In this document: one piece after another, positions 1-9,018 of the stretch | Numbering within the stretch: the first letter of the stretch is position 1 | Layout: each line of letters begins with the position of its first letter | From: UBA8514 sp050251415 | Lineage (GTDB): Bacteria; Bacillota; Clostridia; Lachnospirales; Anaerotignaceae | Reading direction: 5' to 3' | DNA length: 64,000 bases | NCBI GenBank assembly: GCA_050251415.1 | Contig: JBFWMT010000001.1 | Span: forward strand, 1-64,000 | Made by a program: the position numbers and the translations under genes | Notes under the pieces: generated by a model | What the model was told of the DNA's origin: nothing | Databases searched by the model: none | Seen by the model: the letters and a program-made list of their open reading frames with translations, nothing else

Positions 1-133
1 TAGGTATAACCACATCAAGGTTCAGTTCGTCAAAGGCTCGCTGTGCCTCCGTAACACTCAACGCCATAGGGTTATCCTTTACCCTTATCCCTTTTGTTGC
101 ATAATCACTGGCATTAATTTTTGTAAAACTCAA
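1..133 (-). CDS. Phage tail/appendage protein, N-terminal fragment (runs off the window)
   Basis: An open frame starts at a TTG (131-133) preceded by an AGGGGG ribosome binding site and continues past base 1, so only about 44 residues are visible. The visible part contains VKDNPMALSVTEAQRAFDEL and then NLDVVIP. Similar short 'NP-x-LSV-x-EAQ-x-xFDEL' segments open small tail or appendage proteins in Firmicutes phages; that comparison is from memory. It sits just downstream of the 621-aa structural protein on the same strand, so it is probably part of the late operon. Confidence 0.5.
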   Translation of the reverse strand, partial: MSFTKINASDYATKGIRVKDNPMALSVTEAQRAFDELNLDVVIP

Positions 134-148
134 GTCTACACCCCCTAA

Positions 149-2014
149 CTACCCTTTAAAACTTCCGCTTTCCGTATATTCAAAAGCAATGTTGTAAATA
201 CCAAAAGGCTCATTTTTTGACTCATTCCGTAGGCTGAACCTCGCCTTGTCCACTTTTTTCACCTTAATTTTACTGCCTATAGTACGTGGCGTTGCATCAC
301 TGCTGAAATTGATTTTTCCAAAGTCGATGTAGCTAAAATCAAAATATCTTGCCCTTGCAACGGCATCAAACAGCTTTGCCCATATACCACGTTTTTGCAC
401 CCAAATTTCAAGACCTGTTGCTATGGCACTGGCAATTCTCACACTCATATATCGAAAAGTTTTGTTCATGTAAAAACTTTTTCCGTCAAGGTCTGGCAAA
501 TCCCATCTTGCAGAGATTGCAACACCATTATCGTTATAGCTCTCCTGTGCTTGGGCATCGGTATAAAATGCCATTATCTGCCCACTGGTTGTGCCGAAAC
601 ATAGGGTGTCATTTTCCTCATACATCACTCGCACATTTGGTATATCAAAGTAGTAGCATTCATATTGAAATGACGAATATGGTGCATTTCGTTCATAACT
701 TTTTTGCAGTCCGTCAAGGAGGTAGATTGTTTTTGAAGTAGCTATAAAATAAAAGTCTCTGTACACAAAGGCAAAACTGTTGCTTAAATCCTCGCCAATA
801 AGAGCCTTATTAATATAAAAACTTCTGTTTTGACTGTACTTCTCGCCTGTAATATCTTGTGCTGTAATGGCGTAAAGACCAAGTTTTGTAGCAAATATTG
901 GCTCATTTAGGTAGGCAAAATTAAAACTACCAACCGCCCCAACGCCCTGTATGGAGTTCTTTATGGTAAATAAAGCCTCTCCATCATCAGAGGCAGTTCC
1001 GTAACGCATAATTACATTACGCCCATCCTCCCCCTCATTTTTATGTGCCGCTAAGTAATCGCCAACTATGGAATATCCTACAATACTACTGCTGTCCTGC
1101 CCTATGGTTCCATACCAGGTATCTCCAAAGTAGGTGGGGTCGTCCATTTCACTGTACCAATCGTAGTTTTTATAATCTGGATTTCCTGTCACAAATAATC
1201 GGTCTGCCGAACCGTTTACCCCATATAGGATTGAGGTCTTGCACTTGTTTATTTTGTCTGCATAGCCTGTGCGTGTTTTTGCCGCTGTAATCTCTATGTT
1301 GTCATAACCAGATATAGGGCTTACCCCTGGGGCTGTTATGAAAGTAACTACACCAGTAGTTCGGTTTACAGTAAAATGGGTGGTTTCTGTTTTTGCCACC
1401 CAATCGCCAGAACTGTTTAACAGCTTCACAACCACCGCATCACTGTCTAAACTGTCAGCAGACAATTGATAAGTGGTTGTACTTGCTTCACCTTTAAAAC
1501 GGTCTGTGAAAAAACGCCCAATAAGGTTTATAGGTTTGTAAGCCGTTCCCCCACCTGTAGGTGTTCTGTTAATCATCACAATGGGCACATATGCAATGCT
1601 TTCAACGGTTTTCACTTGGTATGTACTATCAAACTCGCCATAGCATAGCAGTTTTTTACCGTCTAAAATATAAAGCTTTCCTGCCACTTGCCAACTCTTA
1701 CCTCTCTCATCGGCACAGCCTGTATAAATCACACTGCCGTTGTAATAAAGCTTTGTTTCAGCGTGCACAATTTTTCTATCGTTGAGAAAATACACACCGT
1801 TTATCCTGTCGGTATAGGTTGCCGTAAGGTGATAGCCCATGCGTTTACGCACCTTTCCTGGTACGTCCCTAATCATATTGGGTGCGCATGGACTTCTGTA
1901 ATCTGCCACATTACTACTGCTGTTAAATAAATCAACGCCTTTTAAGTTATCTATGGTAAATACATTCTTTTTCAGTGCAGGAGGACTTGAACTTTTAAAT
2001 GGCATATAACTCAT
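149..2014 (-). CDS. Phage structural protein, probable tail hub/nozzle-like protein
   Basis: A 621-residue protein with no signal peptide or membrane segment, rich in beta-type sequence (many T/S/Y/V, short G-containing turns). It starts ATG at 2014 and overlaps the upstream gene's stop as ATGA, so the two are translationally coupled. It lies after the adaptor-like gene in the order terminase, portal, scaffold, capsid, adaptor, this gene. In short-tailed phages of the P22 type the same place is taken by the tail tube/hub protein (gp10-like), usually 470-800 aa. The assignment rests on order, size and composition; no diagnostic motif was recognised. Confidence 0.55.
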   Translation of the reverse strand: MSYMPFKSSSPPALKKNVFTIDNLKGVDLFNSSSNVADYRSPCAPNMIRDVPGKVRKRMGYHLTATYTDRINGVYFLNDRKIVHAETKLYYNGSVIYTGCADERGKSWQVAGKLYILDGKKLLCYGEFDSTYQVKTVESIAYVPIVMINRTPTGGGTAYKPINLIGRFFTDRFKGEASTTTYQLSADSLDSDAVVVKLLNSSGDWVAKTETTHFTVNRTTGVVTFITAPGVSPISGYDNIEITAAKTRTGYADKINKCKTSILYGVNGSADRLFVTGNPDYKNYDWYSEMDDPTYFGDTWYGTIGQDSSSIVGYSIVGDYLAAHKNEGEDGRNVIMRYGTASDDGEALFTIKNSIQGVGAVGSFNFAYLNEPIFATKLGLYAITAQDITGEKYSQNRSFYINKALIGEDLSNSFAFVYRDFYFIATSKTIYLLDGLQKSYERNAPYSSFQYECYYFDIPNVRVMYEENDTLCFGTTSGQIMAFYTDAQAQESYNDNGVAISARWDLPDLDGKSFYMNKTFRYMSVRIASAIATGLEIWVQKRGIWAKLFDAVARARYFDFSYIDFGKINFSSDATPRTIGSKIKVKKVDKARFSLRNESKNEPFGIYNIAFEYTESGSFKG

Positions 2015-2619
2015 TGTGCATACAACCTTTCCACCATTCCACTAACTGCACCCTTTTCTTCACCCAAAAGGTTTGCAACCATGTTGCTGTATTTCCCCTC
2101 TAAGTAAGCAGAAATACCGCTTGTTTCATCACTGCCAGCTGTTGCTTCAATGGCAAGGCGTAAGGGGACAAGCTGTTCCGCTTTTGACACAACCTCAATA
2201 GTTGCGGTATCATCAGCATCTACTGCAACCACCCCAGGCATACCCCAATAAATAAACTCAAGGGTGTCATTTTCGCCAAGTGCATTTTTGGGTATCAGGT
2301 AAACATGGTCACCATCTTTCCTGAATGCTCGCACCTCCTCATATTGGCTTGCATTATAACGAATAATTTTATCCAATTCCATCACATCATTGGGCAACGT
2401 AAAGGATACATAAGAACCCTTTGCCGTTCCTTCTGTAATTGTAACGCTGAAGGTTCTGGAAATTTTAAATACAGCGGCAACATACACCAGCACGTTGTAT
2501 AAAAAATAATTGAATTTGTCCTTGTAGTCGGCTGTTAATTCTGCCCCTGCCTCTTGCCCATTAAGAGTAGCCTCATCAAGCCATCGAAGGGCTAATTTTT
2601 TTGCTTCACCTTTCGTCAT
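2011..2619 (-). CDS. Putative head-tail adaptor/connector protein
   Basis: A 202-aa soluble protein lying between the capsid region and the hub-like protein. Its N-terminus (KKLALRWLDEATLNGQEAG) is helical, the middle is beta-rich with the line FTLPNDVMELDKIIRY, and the C-terminal part is helical again. This layout and gene position fit gp4/gp6-type connector proteins that plug the portal. Its stop overlaps the start of the downstream gene by 4 bp. The family call is inferred; the protein could also be another neck component. Confidence 0.5.
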   Translation of the reverse strand: MTKGEAKKLALRWLDEATLNGQEAGAELTADYKDKFNYFLYNVLVYVAAVFKISRTFSVTITEGTAKGSYVSFTLPNDVMELDKIIRYNASQYEEVRAFRKDGDHVYLIPKNALGENDTLEFIYWGMPGVVAVDADDTATIEVVSKAEQLVPLRLAIEATAGSDETSGISAYLEGKYSNMVANLLGEEKGAVSGMVERLYAQ

Positions 2620-2636
2620 TTAAACCACCGCCATTC

Positions 2637-2957
2637 TTAAATGTAGTCGGCTTCTTCCAAAACCCTCGCCACACTCTGTGGCACTTCGATACTTTCATTC
2701 TTGTTAATAAAATAGAAGTATCCGTTAATCCCTACTGGCACTGGCTCTGTGTCTTTGTTGTTTTTTCCTTTAATTTTAATGGTTCTTTTAGGCTCTTTTG
2801 CAAGAACTGCACCCCATTTTTTAGCATCTTCAACGCACTGTGCATCGGTAATACTTGAATCATCCACTTTTTCTACTGTTTCAGAATCCTGTAATTCAAC
2901 CTGTGGTGCTGTAGTTTCATCTTTTACTGTTTCTTCTTTTTTTGTATTCACTGTCAT
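2637..2957 (-). CDS. Small phage head-region protein, acidic N-terminus
   Basis: About 106 aa. The start is placed at ATG 2957 because GGAGGG lies 7 bases upstream; an in-frame TTG at 2972 would fall in front of this site. The first half is low-complexity and rich in E, T, K and D. The second half (WGAVLAKEPKRTIKIKGKN, then GINGYFYFINKNESIEVPQS, then VARVLEEADYI) looks like a small beta domain often found after major capsid genes in Firmicutes phages, with a 'V-P-x-x-V-A-x-x-L' ending. Possibly a head-completion or decoration protein; function not established. Confidence 0.5.
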   Translation of the reverse strand: MTVNTKKEETVKDETTAPQVELQDSETVEKVDDSSITDAQCVEDAKKWGAVLAKEPKRTIKIKGKNNKDTEPVPVGINGYFYFINKNESIEVPQSVARVLEEADYI

Positions 2958-3024
2958 ATTTAATCCCTCCAATTTATAAATAAAAGGGGCAGTATTATAC
3001 TACCCCAAGCCACTATATTAACAA

Positions 3025-3945
3025 TTAAGCTGTAGCACCTGTTTCAACACGAATCATGCTTAATTCGTCCAGTCTTGCAGCTGTAAACATTGCTTTCCAA
3101 CCAACAGTTGCACGCTGATTTAATGGGTCAGCAGAACCAGCAGAACCCAAAGCCTTCACAATGGTTTCTGGCTTAACACTGCCGTCAACATCCACTACAG
3201 CATAAGCATTTTTACCGATAACCATAGTGCAGTAAACATCTGCACCAGTTGCACCCAAACCTGTTTTTACTTTTGCATTGGTACTCTCAACAAAACGAAT
3301 ACCTGCAATCTTTCCAAGTTCGCCCTTCATAATAGCAGTGCCACCGTTGTATTTGCTTACGTCCTGCCATAAGCTGTCATTCATAAGGTCAAAGGCAACA
3401 TCTGGGTGCACAATAGCTACAAAATAGCCACCCTCTAAAGACTTTGCATTGGCACGTCTTAAGGCTCTTACAACCTTTCTTGCAATGGTTGATGTGAATA
3501 CGTGGGTTGCACCAACGTCTGCCGTCGCTGTACCATTAGCGTAAAACACGTTAGTACCTGCGGCAATAATATCCCTTACAACGGTATCAATGGTTAATGC
3601 CGCCTGTTCTCCATGTACCTCTGTAATTTCAGTCACCACGGGATCCATTGCCATCATATCAATTTTATCGGTGGTTTCTGTGTAGTCACCATACTGGTTT
3701 ACTGTTGCTTCTACGGTTGACATGCTGATTGTTTTTCCTGTAGGGGTAACACCCTCTGTAAGGGGAGTTGTTGCCGCTGGATAACTGTTAAACTTCCTGA
3801 AATTAATCTTGTCGCCATCGTTTTTCTTCAATCCCTTTTTCTGACCATAATTGGTGTACAAAAGTTCAGGGATTAATCTTTTTAATAATACCTTGTCATA
3901 AAATGTTTTCTGTTGAGCAACTAAAGCTGCATATGTATTTGCCAT
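3025..3945 (-). CDS. Major capsid protein, N4-gp56 family
   Basis: A 306-aa protein forming the capsid shell. The N-terminus (QQKTFYDKVLLKRLIPELLY, then the Lys/Gly-rich GQKKGLKKNDGDKINFRKF) followed by PLTEGVTPTGKTISM is typical of the N4-gp56 capsid family, where this segment leads into an HK97-like fold. Further marks are TTDKIDMMAMDPVVTEI and the phrase IVHPDVAFDLMNDSLW. The ATG at 3945 is preceded by AGGTGAAAG. The next upstream gene is the scaffold-like gene, the usual order. The length is normal for the family (300-400 aa). Confidence 0.88.
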   Translation of the reverse strand: MANTYAALVAQQKTFYDKVLLKRLIPELLYTNYGQKKGLKKNDGDKINFRKFNSYPAATTPLTEGVTPTGKTISMSTVEATVNQYGDYTETTDKIDMMAMDPVVTEITEVHGEQAALTIDTVVRDIIAAGTNVFYANGTATADVGATHVFTSTIARKVVRALRRANAKSLEGGYFVAIVHPDVAFDLMNDSLWQDVSKYNGGTAIMKGELGKIAGIRFVESTNAKVKTGLGATGADVYCTMVIGKNAYAVVDVDGSVKPETIVKALGSAGSADPLNQRATVGWKAMFTAARLDELSMIRVETGATA

Positions 3946-3966
3946 ATTCTTTCACCTCGTAAATTT

Positions 3967-4755
3967 TTATTTTTCACTAAAAACAATTCTTTTTCCATTT
4001 TTCACATCCGCTACCATGCGTTCAAAGGCATCATCACTCATGTTGTTAATATTCATAGGGCTGTTGCTTGCCCCGTCACCCAACGCACCAACACTGGCAC
4101 CAGCATTGGCTTGAACTTTTCTAAGGGCTTCTTTTTCTGCCTTTTCTTTCTGCCTTGCAATAATGCTGTTTAGTGTCTTGCCGTTAGTAATCACAGCAGA
4201 AAAAGCCGCCCGAACGTCTACATTCCCTACATTTCTTCGCCTACAATCTTCTACCAGTGCCATAACATCTTCACGCACTTCTTTGTAGATTTCGTTGTAG
4301 TCGGGGTCATTTAATAATTGCTGGTCCTGCTCTTTGATGGTAAAGGATTGAAGTTGCTGTTTTAACCCACTTAGTTCAGCGGTAACAATGGGGTCACGCC
4401 CCTGTTGTGCCGCCTCGTGCATTCTTTTAAAGCCTTCAAATTCCTCTTGTGTGCGTATAGGCTTACCTATATAGGTGTTTGTAAATCCCATAGATGCAAC
4501 AATTTCATCACTTCTTTTTTTAACAGCAGAATTCAACCTTTCAGAAAATGCCTTTGTTTTTGTAACGTCAGATACACCACTGTTATTATCAGCCACAGCA
4601 GGCGGGGTTTGTGTATCTTCTGGGGCATTATCTACATTTTCAACAGTTCCAACTTCTTCGACAGCGGCGGCACTGTCCTCCACAACTTCCTCCGCAGCAG
4701 TGTAATCTTCTACGTATTCTGGTGTGGCATTATCAGCCATAAATTCCTCGTCCAT
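3967..4755 (-). CDS. Phage scaffold-like protein
   Basis: 262 aa, very acidic at the N-terminus (runs of E, D, A, V up to about residue 60), then long helical stretches with K, E and Q (NSAVKKRSDEIVAS; LKQQLQSFTIKEQDQQLL) and a short basic tail ending KNGKRIVFSEK. This composition, with the position immediately upstream of the capsid gene, is what scaffolding proteins show: coiled, charged, and capsid-binding through a basic C-terminus. GGAGGTTATTTA precedes the ATG at 4755. No protease domain is visible. Confidence 0.7.
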   Translation of the reverse strand: MDEEFMADNATPEYVEDYTAAEEVVEDSAAAVEEVGTVENVDNAPEDTQTPPAVADNNSGVSDVTKTKAFSERLNSAVKKRSDEIVASMGFTNTYIGKPIRTQEEFEGFKRMHEAAQQGRDPIVTAELSGLKQQLQSFTIKEQDQQLLNDPDYNEIYKEVREDVMALVEDCRRRNVGNVDVRAAFSAVITNGKTLNSIIARQKEKAEKEALRKVQANAGASVGALGDGASNSPMNINNMSDDAFERMVADVKNGKRIVFSEK

Positions 4756-4819
4756 TAAATAACCTCCATTTTTATATAAAAAAGCAGTTGCATTATTTGC
4801 AACCGCCCTTTACACAACT

Positions 4820-5029
4820 TTACTCTTGTTTTTCTTCATCACTGCTTCGGTCATAAATTAAAACTTTTTTCTCGCCTATTTCCTTTTCATATTCGCTACA
4901 GTTTGGGTTTCTGCAACAGAAAACCGCCCTATTGTATACCTTTGTAGGGGTTTCAACACTATTGTCCCCTTCAACCACTATTTCACCATGTTTTATGTAA
5001 CCCTCTGTTTTACACTTAGTACATACCAT
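4820..5029 (-). CDS. Small zinc-ribbon phage protein
   Basis: About 69 aa with a four-cysteine zinc ribbon: VCTKCKTEG near the start and CCRNPNCSEYEKEIGEKK about 40 residues later. The start at ATG 5029 is preferred because AGAGGAA sits 9 bases upstream; an in-frame GTG lies at 5038. It overlaps the end of the portal gene (stop at 5016). Small zinc ribbons next to portal genes are frequent in Firmicutes phages; their role is unknown. Confidence 0.6.
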   Translation of the reverse strand: MVCTKCKTEGYIKHGEIVVEGDNSVETPTKVYNRAVFCCRNPNCSEYEKEIGEKKVLIYDRSSDEEKQE

Positions 5030-6818
5030 CCATAACACTTCCTCTCTGGCTTAATGGTGTAGGATTACTATTACCCAATTGGCTCCCCATTGGTTGCTGC
5101 CCTGGCATTTGCATATCTCCCTGTGCCATTGCCTGTTGCTGTGCCTGTAATTGTGCCTGTTCATTGGCACGCTGAACCAGTTTTTTAAGGGTTTCTTTAA
5201 ACGGCATTACATTGTTTGGTGCAAGTTCTGCATACATTTCAAGTCCAATATCGCCCTTATCATACATCTTGTCTAAAGTTGCCATTGCAAGGCTTTCACT
5301 GTATGCACTTGCTGGGCCTACGTCAATTTTCAACTTAAATTCTACATTCTTGTACTGCTCCCCTAAGAATGGACTTGCAGTCACACCACCCTGTACATCA
5401 TCAACGGTCATCATTCTGGGCATATTGTAATAAGTCTTAAAAAACTGTTCCCAAATCTTACCCACGTCTTTTATGGAGCGATAAAACCGTTTTTGTATAT
5501 TCTCAATTGGCACTTTTGCTTGATTCTGCAAGGCTATAATGGCACTTGCCGCCATGTTTGCCCCTAACTGTTCACCAGTTGCTACCTCGGTAACACCGCT
5601 TGTACTTCGGCTTAACTCCATTACCTTATCCACAAGGCTGATTGCCATATAATTAAAGTTGGGTGGCTGCATATATTTAACACCATCCCCACTGGAATAA
5701 TAGTCCGTCAAAATCTCCCCTGGTAAGTTGGTTATGACCTGCCTTAATGCTCCAGGCTTAGTCACAAGTTTTGGCCACGCATTATCCTGTACAGATAAAA
5801 GCATCATGGCAATGTTAAAATTAATGGCTTTTTGATTAGGAATAATCCCCTCAATCTCACCCGCACCAAACATACATTTTTTACGTTTCTGCCACTGCAT
5901 CACAACAATGGGGTATCGGTCAATAACAGCGCTTTGGGGCACTTCCATGCCCATACTTGCCAACTGTGCAATTTCCTCTTTGGTATAGGTTTCAGGGGTA
6001 AGGCATTTATCATTTTCCAGTACCACACTTCTGGTACTTTTGCTGTAATAAACTTTCCCCTCTTTCCTGTAATACTTGGTCAGCACCGTTACTTTTTCGC
6101 TACCATCCTGCTCCTTTTTTGCAGTGTCATAACCTTCGCTGTCGCTGTCATTATCAGGTGAAATCAGTTCAATATCTGCCTTACTTAACTTCGAACCCTT
6201 TGCACGTTCACGAACGGTTTTTACGTCCTCTCTGGAGGAAATAATCACCCAGGGTTGTTTTTGTACGTCTGTAAGCTGAGGATTAGCAAAAAAGATATTC
6301 AGTGCGTCTATGGTTTCACCCCTTAACGCACCAATGTAAGGCTGAAGCTGACCACCTTTAACGGTATCGTCCCAGTAGTAATGCAATATTCCAGTGCCAC
6401 AGCTTGCGGCATCTTCTACAAATTGGTCGTTTAACTCATCTTGGTCTAGTTCATACCATAGGTTTTCCGAATAATTTGTATAGTCCATTGCACCCTGTAT
6501 CGCCTGTGCTACTGAATCATCGTCCATTCCCATTCCTTGACCACTTTCGTCAACACTGCTTGCAGTTTCGGCACTGCTGTAAACCATTTTCATATTCTGG
6601 TTTAATACATTACTTTTTTTGTTGGTAACAAACAGCCTTATAATGTTAAAAACAGGTCTTGGCAGTGCCTTGGTGCGTTCCGTAGCCTCTGGCCATTGGT
6701 CACCCTGCTTAAAACGCTCGTATTCTGGAAACTTCTTTGAAAATTCCATATTTTGCTGAAAACTTAAACCCTCTTGATACTCTTTCCATATGGAAGTTTC
6801 GTTTTTTTCATCTGCCAC
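5016..6818 (-). CDS. Portal protein (P22-like)
   Basis: A 600-aa protein expected to form the dodecameric ring at the capsid vertex through which DNA is packaged. N-terminal WKEYQEGLSFQQNMEFSKKF and FKQGDQWPE, then RPVFNIIRLFVTNKKSNVLNQ, match the start of P22-type portals. Further on are GTGILHYYWDD and the stretch WQKRKKCMFGAGEIEGIIPN with QKAINFNIAMMLLS, all typical of this class. The C-terminus is a Gln/Met/Ala-rich helix (QAQLQAQQQAMAQGDMQMPG), as in portal barrels. Length is normal for the class. It starts at 6818, overlapping the stop of the upstream zinc-ribbon gene. Confidence 0.85.
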   Translation of the reverse strand: MADEKNETSIWKEYQEGLSFQQNMEFSKKFPEYERFKQGDQWPEATERTKALPRPVFNIIRLFVTNKKSNVLNQNMKMVYSSAETASSVDESGQGMGMDDDSVAQAIQGAMDYTNYSENLWYELDQDELNDQFVEDAASCGTGILHYYWDDTVKGGQLQPYIGALRGETIDALNIFFANPQLTDVQKQPWVIISSREDVKTVRERAKGSKLSKADIELISPDNDSDSEGYDTAKKEQDGSEKVTVLTKYYRKEGKVYYSKSTRSVVLENDKCLTPETYTKEEIAQLASMGMEVPQSAVIDRYPIVVMQWQKRKKCMFGAGEIEGIIPNQKAINFNIAMMLLSVQDNAWPKLVTKPGALRQVITNLPGEILTDYYSSGDGVKYMQPPNFNYMAISLVDKVMELSRSTSGVTEVATGEQLGANMAASAIIALQNQAKVPIENIQKRFYRSIKDVGKIWEQFFKTYYNMPRMMTVDDVQGGVTASPFLGEQYKNVEFKLKIDVGPASAYSESLAMATLDKMYDKGDIGLEMYAELAPNNVMPFKETLKKLVQRANEQAQLQAQQQAMAQGDMQMPGQQPMGSQLGNSNPTPLSQRGSVMDGMY

Positions 6819-7042
6819 TACTTACCACCACCTTCTGCTGGCCCATCAATCCATTCTGTTAAAATTTCATTTGTTAATTGCACCTTTGGTTCTTCTACAG
6901 GCTCGCTATTTGCTTCTTTTACGCCTTTGCCTTTATATGGATTTGCAATAAGTTCTTCTTTCGGCAAACAATAAGGACAACTTGGCACAAATGGAGATAA
7001 AATCCTTTCACAGTTTGGGCATTTCCATCCAACTAAATTCAC
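6818..7042 (-). CDS. Small zinc-ribbon phage protein
   Basis: 74 aa. The N-terminal part carries WKCPNCERILSPFVPSCPYC, two CxxC knuckles that should bind one zinc ion; the rest is acidic and flexible. It lies between the large terminase and the portal gene and overlaps the portal start by one base, so it is translated with them. This is the second such ribbon flanking the portal. Function unknown; a packaging or head-assembly helper is possible. Confidence 0.6.
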   Translation of the reverse strand: MNLVGWKCPNCERILSPFVPSCPYCLPKEELIANPYKGKGVKEANSEPVEEPKVQLTNEILTEWIDGPAEGGGK

Positions 7043-7055
7043 TTACTTTCCTCCT

Positions 7056-8408
7056 TTACCAGTTCATCACAACATCGGGTGCACCATCATCGTCCGTTCT
7101 TAATGCCCAAGGCAATCCCTGTTTTTTTACCGCCTTTAATAACTTAGGCATCGGCTGACCAGCCACATAATATCTTAGGGCATCTAAGCTATGGGTAATT
7201 TCATGGGGTTCACTAGCCACATCATTCGGCTTTTTACTGTCATACTGCGCTAAAGGGATACACCGAATCAGGTTTGTACAATTGCGGAAAATCACAAGGG
7301 GCGAGGCTTTCTTTCCATACTCATCTATGCCAACTTTTAACCATTCCTTTACAGCGTACCAACCCTGTACACGGTCATTCCTTGCTTTTGTCAGGTAAAT
7401 GCCATGTTCCCCGAAGGTGTCAGCAACACTCTTGCCTGTGTCTTGCCGTCTATTCCACATATCGGGTGGTGCAATATATTGAAAAATTTCTTCATCTGCT
7501 GGAGTATTTTCCTTGATTTTTGCGATTGCTTCAGTAACAATCAACTGGCTTTTGTATATTTCCCTATAAAAGTACGACCTACCCAGTTCATCAACCGCCA
7601 CAAAGTACCCTGCTAACATATCAAGCCCATAGTCCATAACAAAATACCTTCGCCAATCTTTCGGTATATTAAATGGCTCAATGGTGTGTATATCTCTTTC
7701 AAACTCACTAAAATATTGCCCTTCGTAAACATCCCAATCCCCATATAACATGGCTTTTCGTCTATCCTCTGGCAAGTTTTCAAGAGTTCTTACATAGTTA
7801 GGCGAGTTCTCCAATAAAAATGCATTGTCATAAACTCCAGCCTTTACAAAAACATAATCTTCGGCACGCTCTGAATTTTTATAATTTCTGTCGACAAACA
7901 GCCTCTTAACCCAACCATGACCACACCCACCAGGGTTACAGGTAAAGTACATTCTCGGTTGAAATTTGTCTTTAAGCAAGTCACTTGTACGGTTTGTTTC
8001 CGTTAAACTTTGAAACTGAAACTCTGTAAACTGTGTTGCCTCCTCCATGAAAATAACATCGTAGGCTTGCCCTTGGTACTGCAAAACGTCTGCCTCTGCA
8101 TTACAATAGCCACACACAATACGGCTACCATTAGGGAAGGTAAAATCCTTACTGGTTTCTTTATACTTCGCTATGCCTTTAAGCAGTCTAAGCAGTGGCA
8201 ATATATGATTTTCTCTAAGTTCTGGAAAGGTTCGTCTTAAAAGAAGTATCTGTATTCCTTTATAGTTCAAAGCCAACAAAACCGCTTTTACTCTTGCCGC
8301 CCAACTTTTGCCACCACCTCTGGCACCACCATACGCAACATAACTGGCTTTTGCTTCAAAGAATTCAATCTGTTTTGGGTACGGCGTTGTTATCTTTAAC
8401 GCTGGCAT
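7056..8408 (-). CDS. terL: Terminase large subunit
   Basis: The DNA-packaging motor ATPase and nuclease. The start is placed at ATG 8408, preceded by AAGGTGCACT, which leaves 450 residues; the frame is open 19 codons further up but without a site. Visible motifs are the Walker A variant YGGARGGGKSWAARV near residue 28, the Walker B line VIFMEEATQFTEF, the coupling segment FTCNPGG, and the nuclease region beginning FVMDYGLDMLAGYFVA with a later HEITHSLDALRYYV. Length is typical (400-500 aa). Confidence 0.92.
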   Translation of the reverse strand: MPALKITTPYPKQIEFFEAKASYVAYGGARGGGKSWAARVKAVLLALNYKGIQILLLRRTFPELRENHILPLLRLLKGIAKYKETSKDFTFPNGSRIVCGYCNAEADVLQYQGQAYDVIFMEEATQFTEFQFQSLTETNRTSDLLKDKFQPRMYFTCNPGGCGHGWVKRLFVDRNYKNSERAEDYVFVKAGVYDNAFLLENSPNYVRTLENLPEDRRKAMLYGDWDVYEGQYFSEFERDIHTIEPFNIPKDWRRYFVMDYGLDMLAGYFVAVDELGRSYFYREIYKSQLIVTEAIAKIKENTPADEEIFQYIAPPDMWNRRQDTGKSVADTFGEHGIYLTKARNDRVQGWYAVKEWLKVGIDEYGKKASPLVIFRNCTNLIRCIPLAQYDSKKPNDVASEPHEITHSLDALRYYVAGQPMPKLLKAVKKQGLPWALRTDDDGAPDVVMNW

Positions 8409-9018
8409 AGTGCACCTTCTTTCAAATAAAAAAGAGAACACATTTAATGTCCTCCTGTTTCTCATAATTACTTTACTGTACTAAAGCGTTTGTTTTTTTC
8501 AAATTTTGCGGACGTGGAACAATAAAGGATACCTTATGGTATACCCTCCCCCTTACCCCCTTGGCTTTGGTTCGGGTGCAGTGGGTGCAATCACCTGTTC
8601 ACCCATGACCTACAGCCACTACGTACACACGCAATCACACACCCCACCCACTATACAAAACACTACGTCACCGCATTCACCTGTGAAGGAGGGCACAGAC
8701 ATTTGATAGTAACGCATCTAATATTCATTAAAACGACCATCAAAGTAAATCTACTGCTGGACCTTACAAGCCATATCTGAATGTAAGCATACAACCACAA
8801 TCTGTTTTAACTATTCGTTAAACAAATGTTTTCAGCATAGTTAAAGCCCATATGCACACAACATATAGGCTTTTTAGTGTTTATGATACAATATATAGTT
8901 TTTATTGAGTTTGACTGAAACAAATTGCCAATAATAGCCGATTATTTCAGTTAAAAGTTCAGTCTGTCTTTTGATTTTGCGACCCTCTTAATCAAACTTT
9001 TGTTAAAGGTAAATGGCT
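8409..9018. other. 610-bp gene-poor stretch between the two terminase genes
   Basis: No convincing gene. A plus-strand frame at 8506-8706 is Pro/Thr/His-rich, has no ribosome binding site and runs against the operon. About 8,540-8,700 is unusually C-rich on the plus strand for this genome. GGATACC and GGTATACCC form an imperfect palindrome near 8,530-8,550. The only clear element is the hairpin at 8843-8875. Packaging (cos/pac) signals often lie close to terminase genes, but none can be identified by eye. Confidence 0.5.
8843..8875 (+). terminator. Rho-independent terminator-like hairpin
   Basis: AAAGCCCATATG (8843-8854) can pair with CATATAGGCTTT (8862-8873), with a 7-base loop, followed by a run of T on the plus strand. 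It faces rightward, against the late operon, so it may stop antisense transcription from the region before the small terminase gene. Confidence 0.55.

Noticed and set aside
8506..8706. 66-aa plus-strand ORF between terminase genes
   Set aside because: No ribosome binding site, low-complexity Pro/Thr/His product, wrong orientation for the operon.
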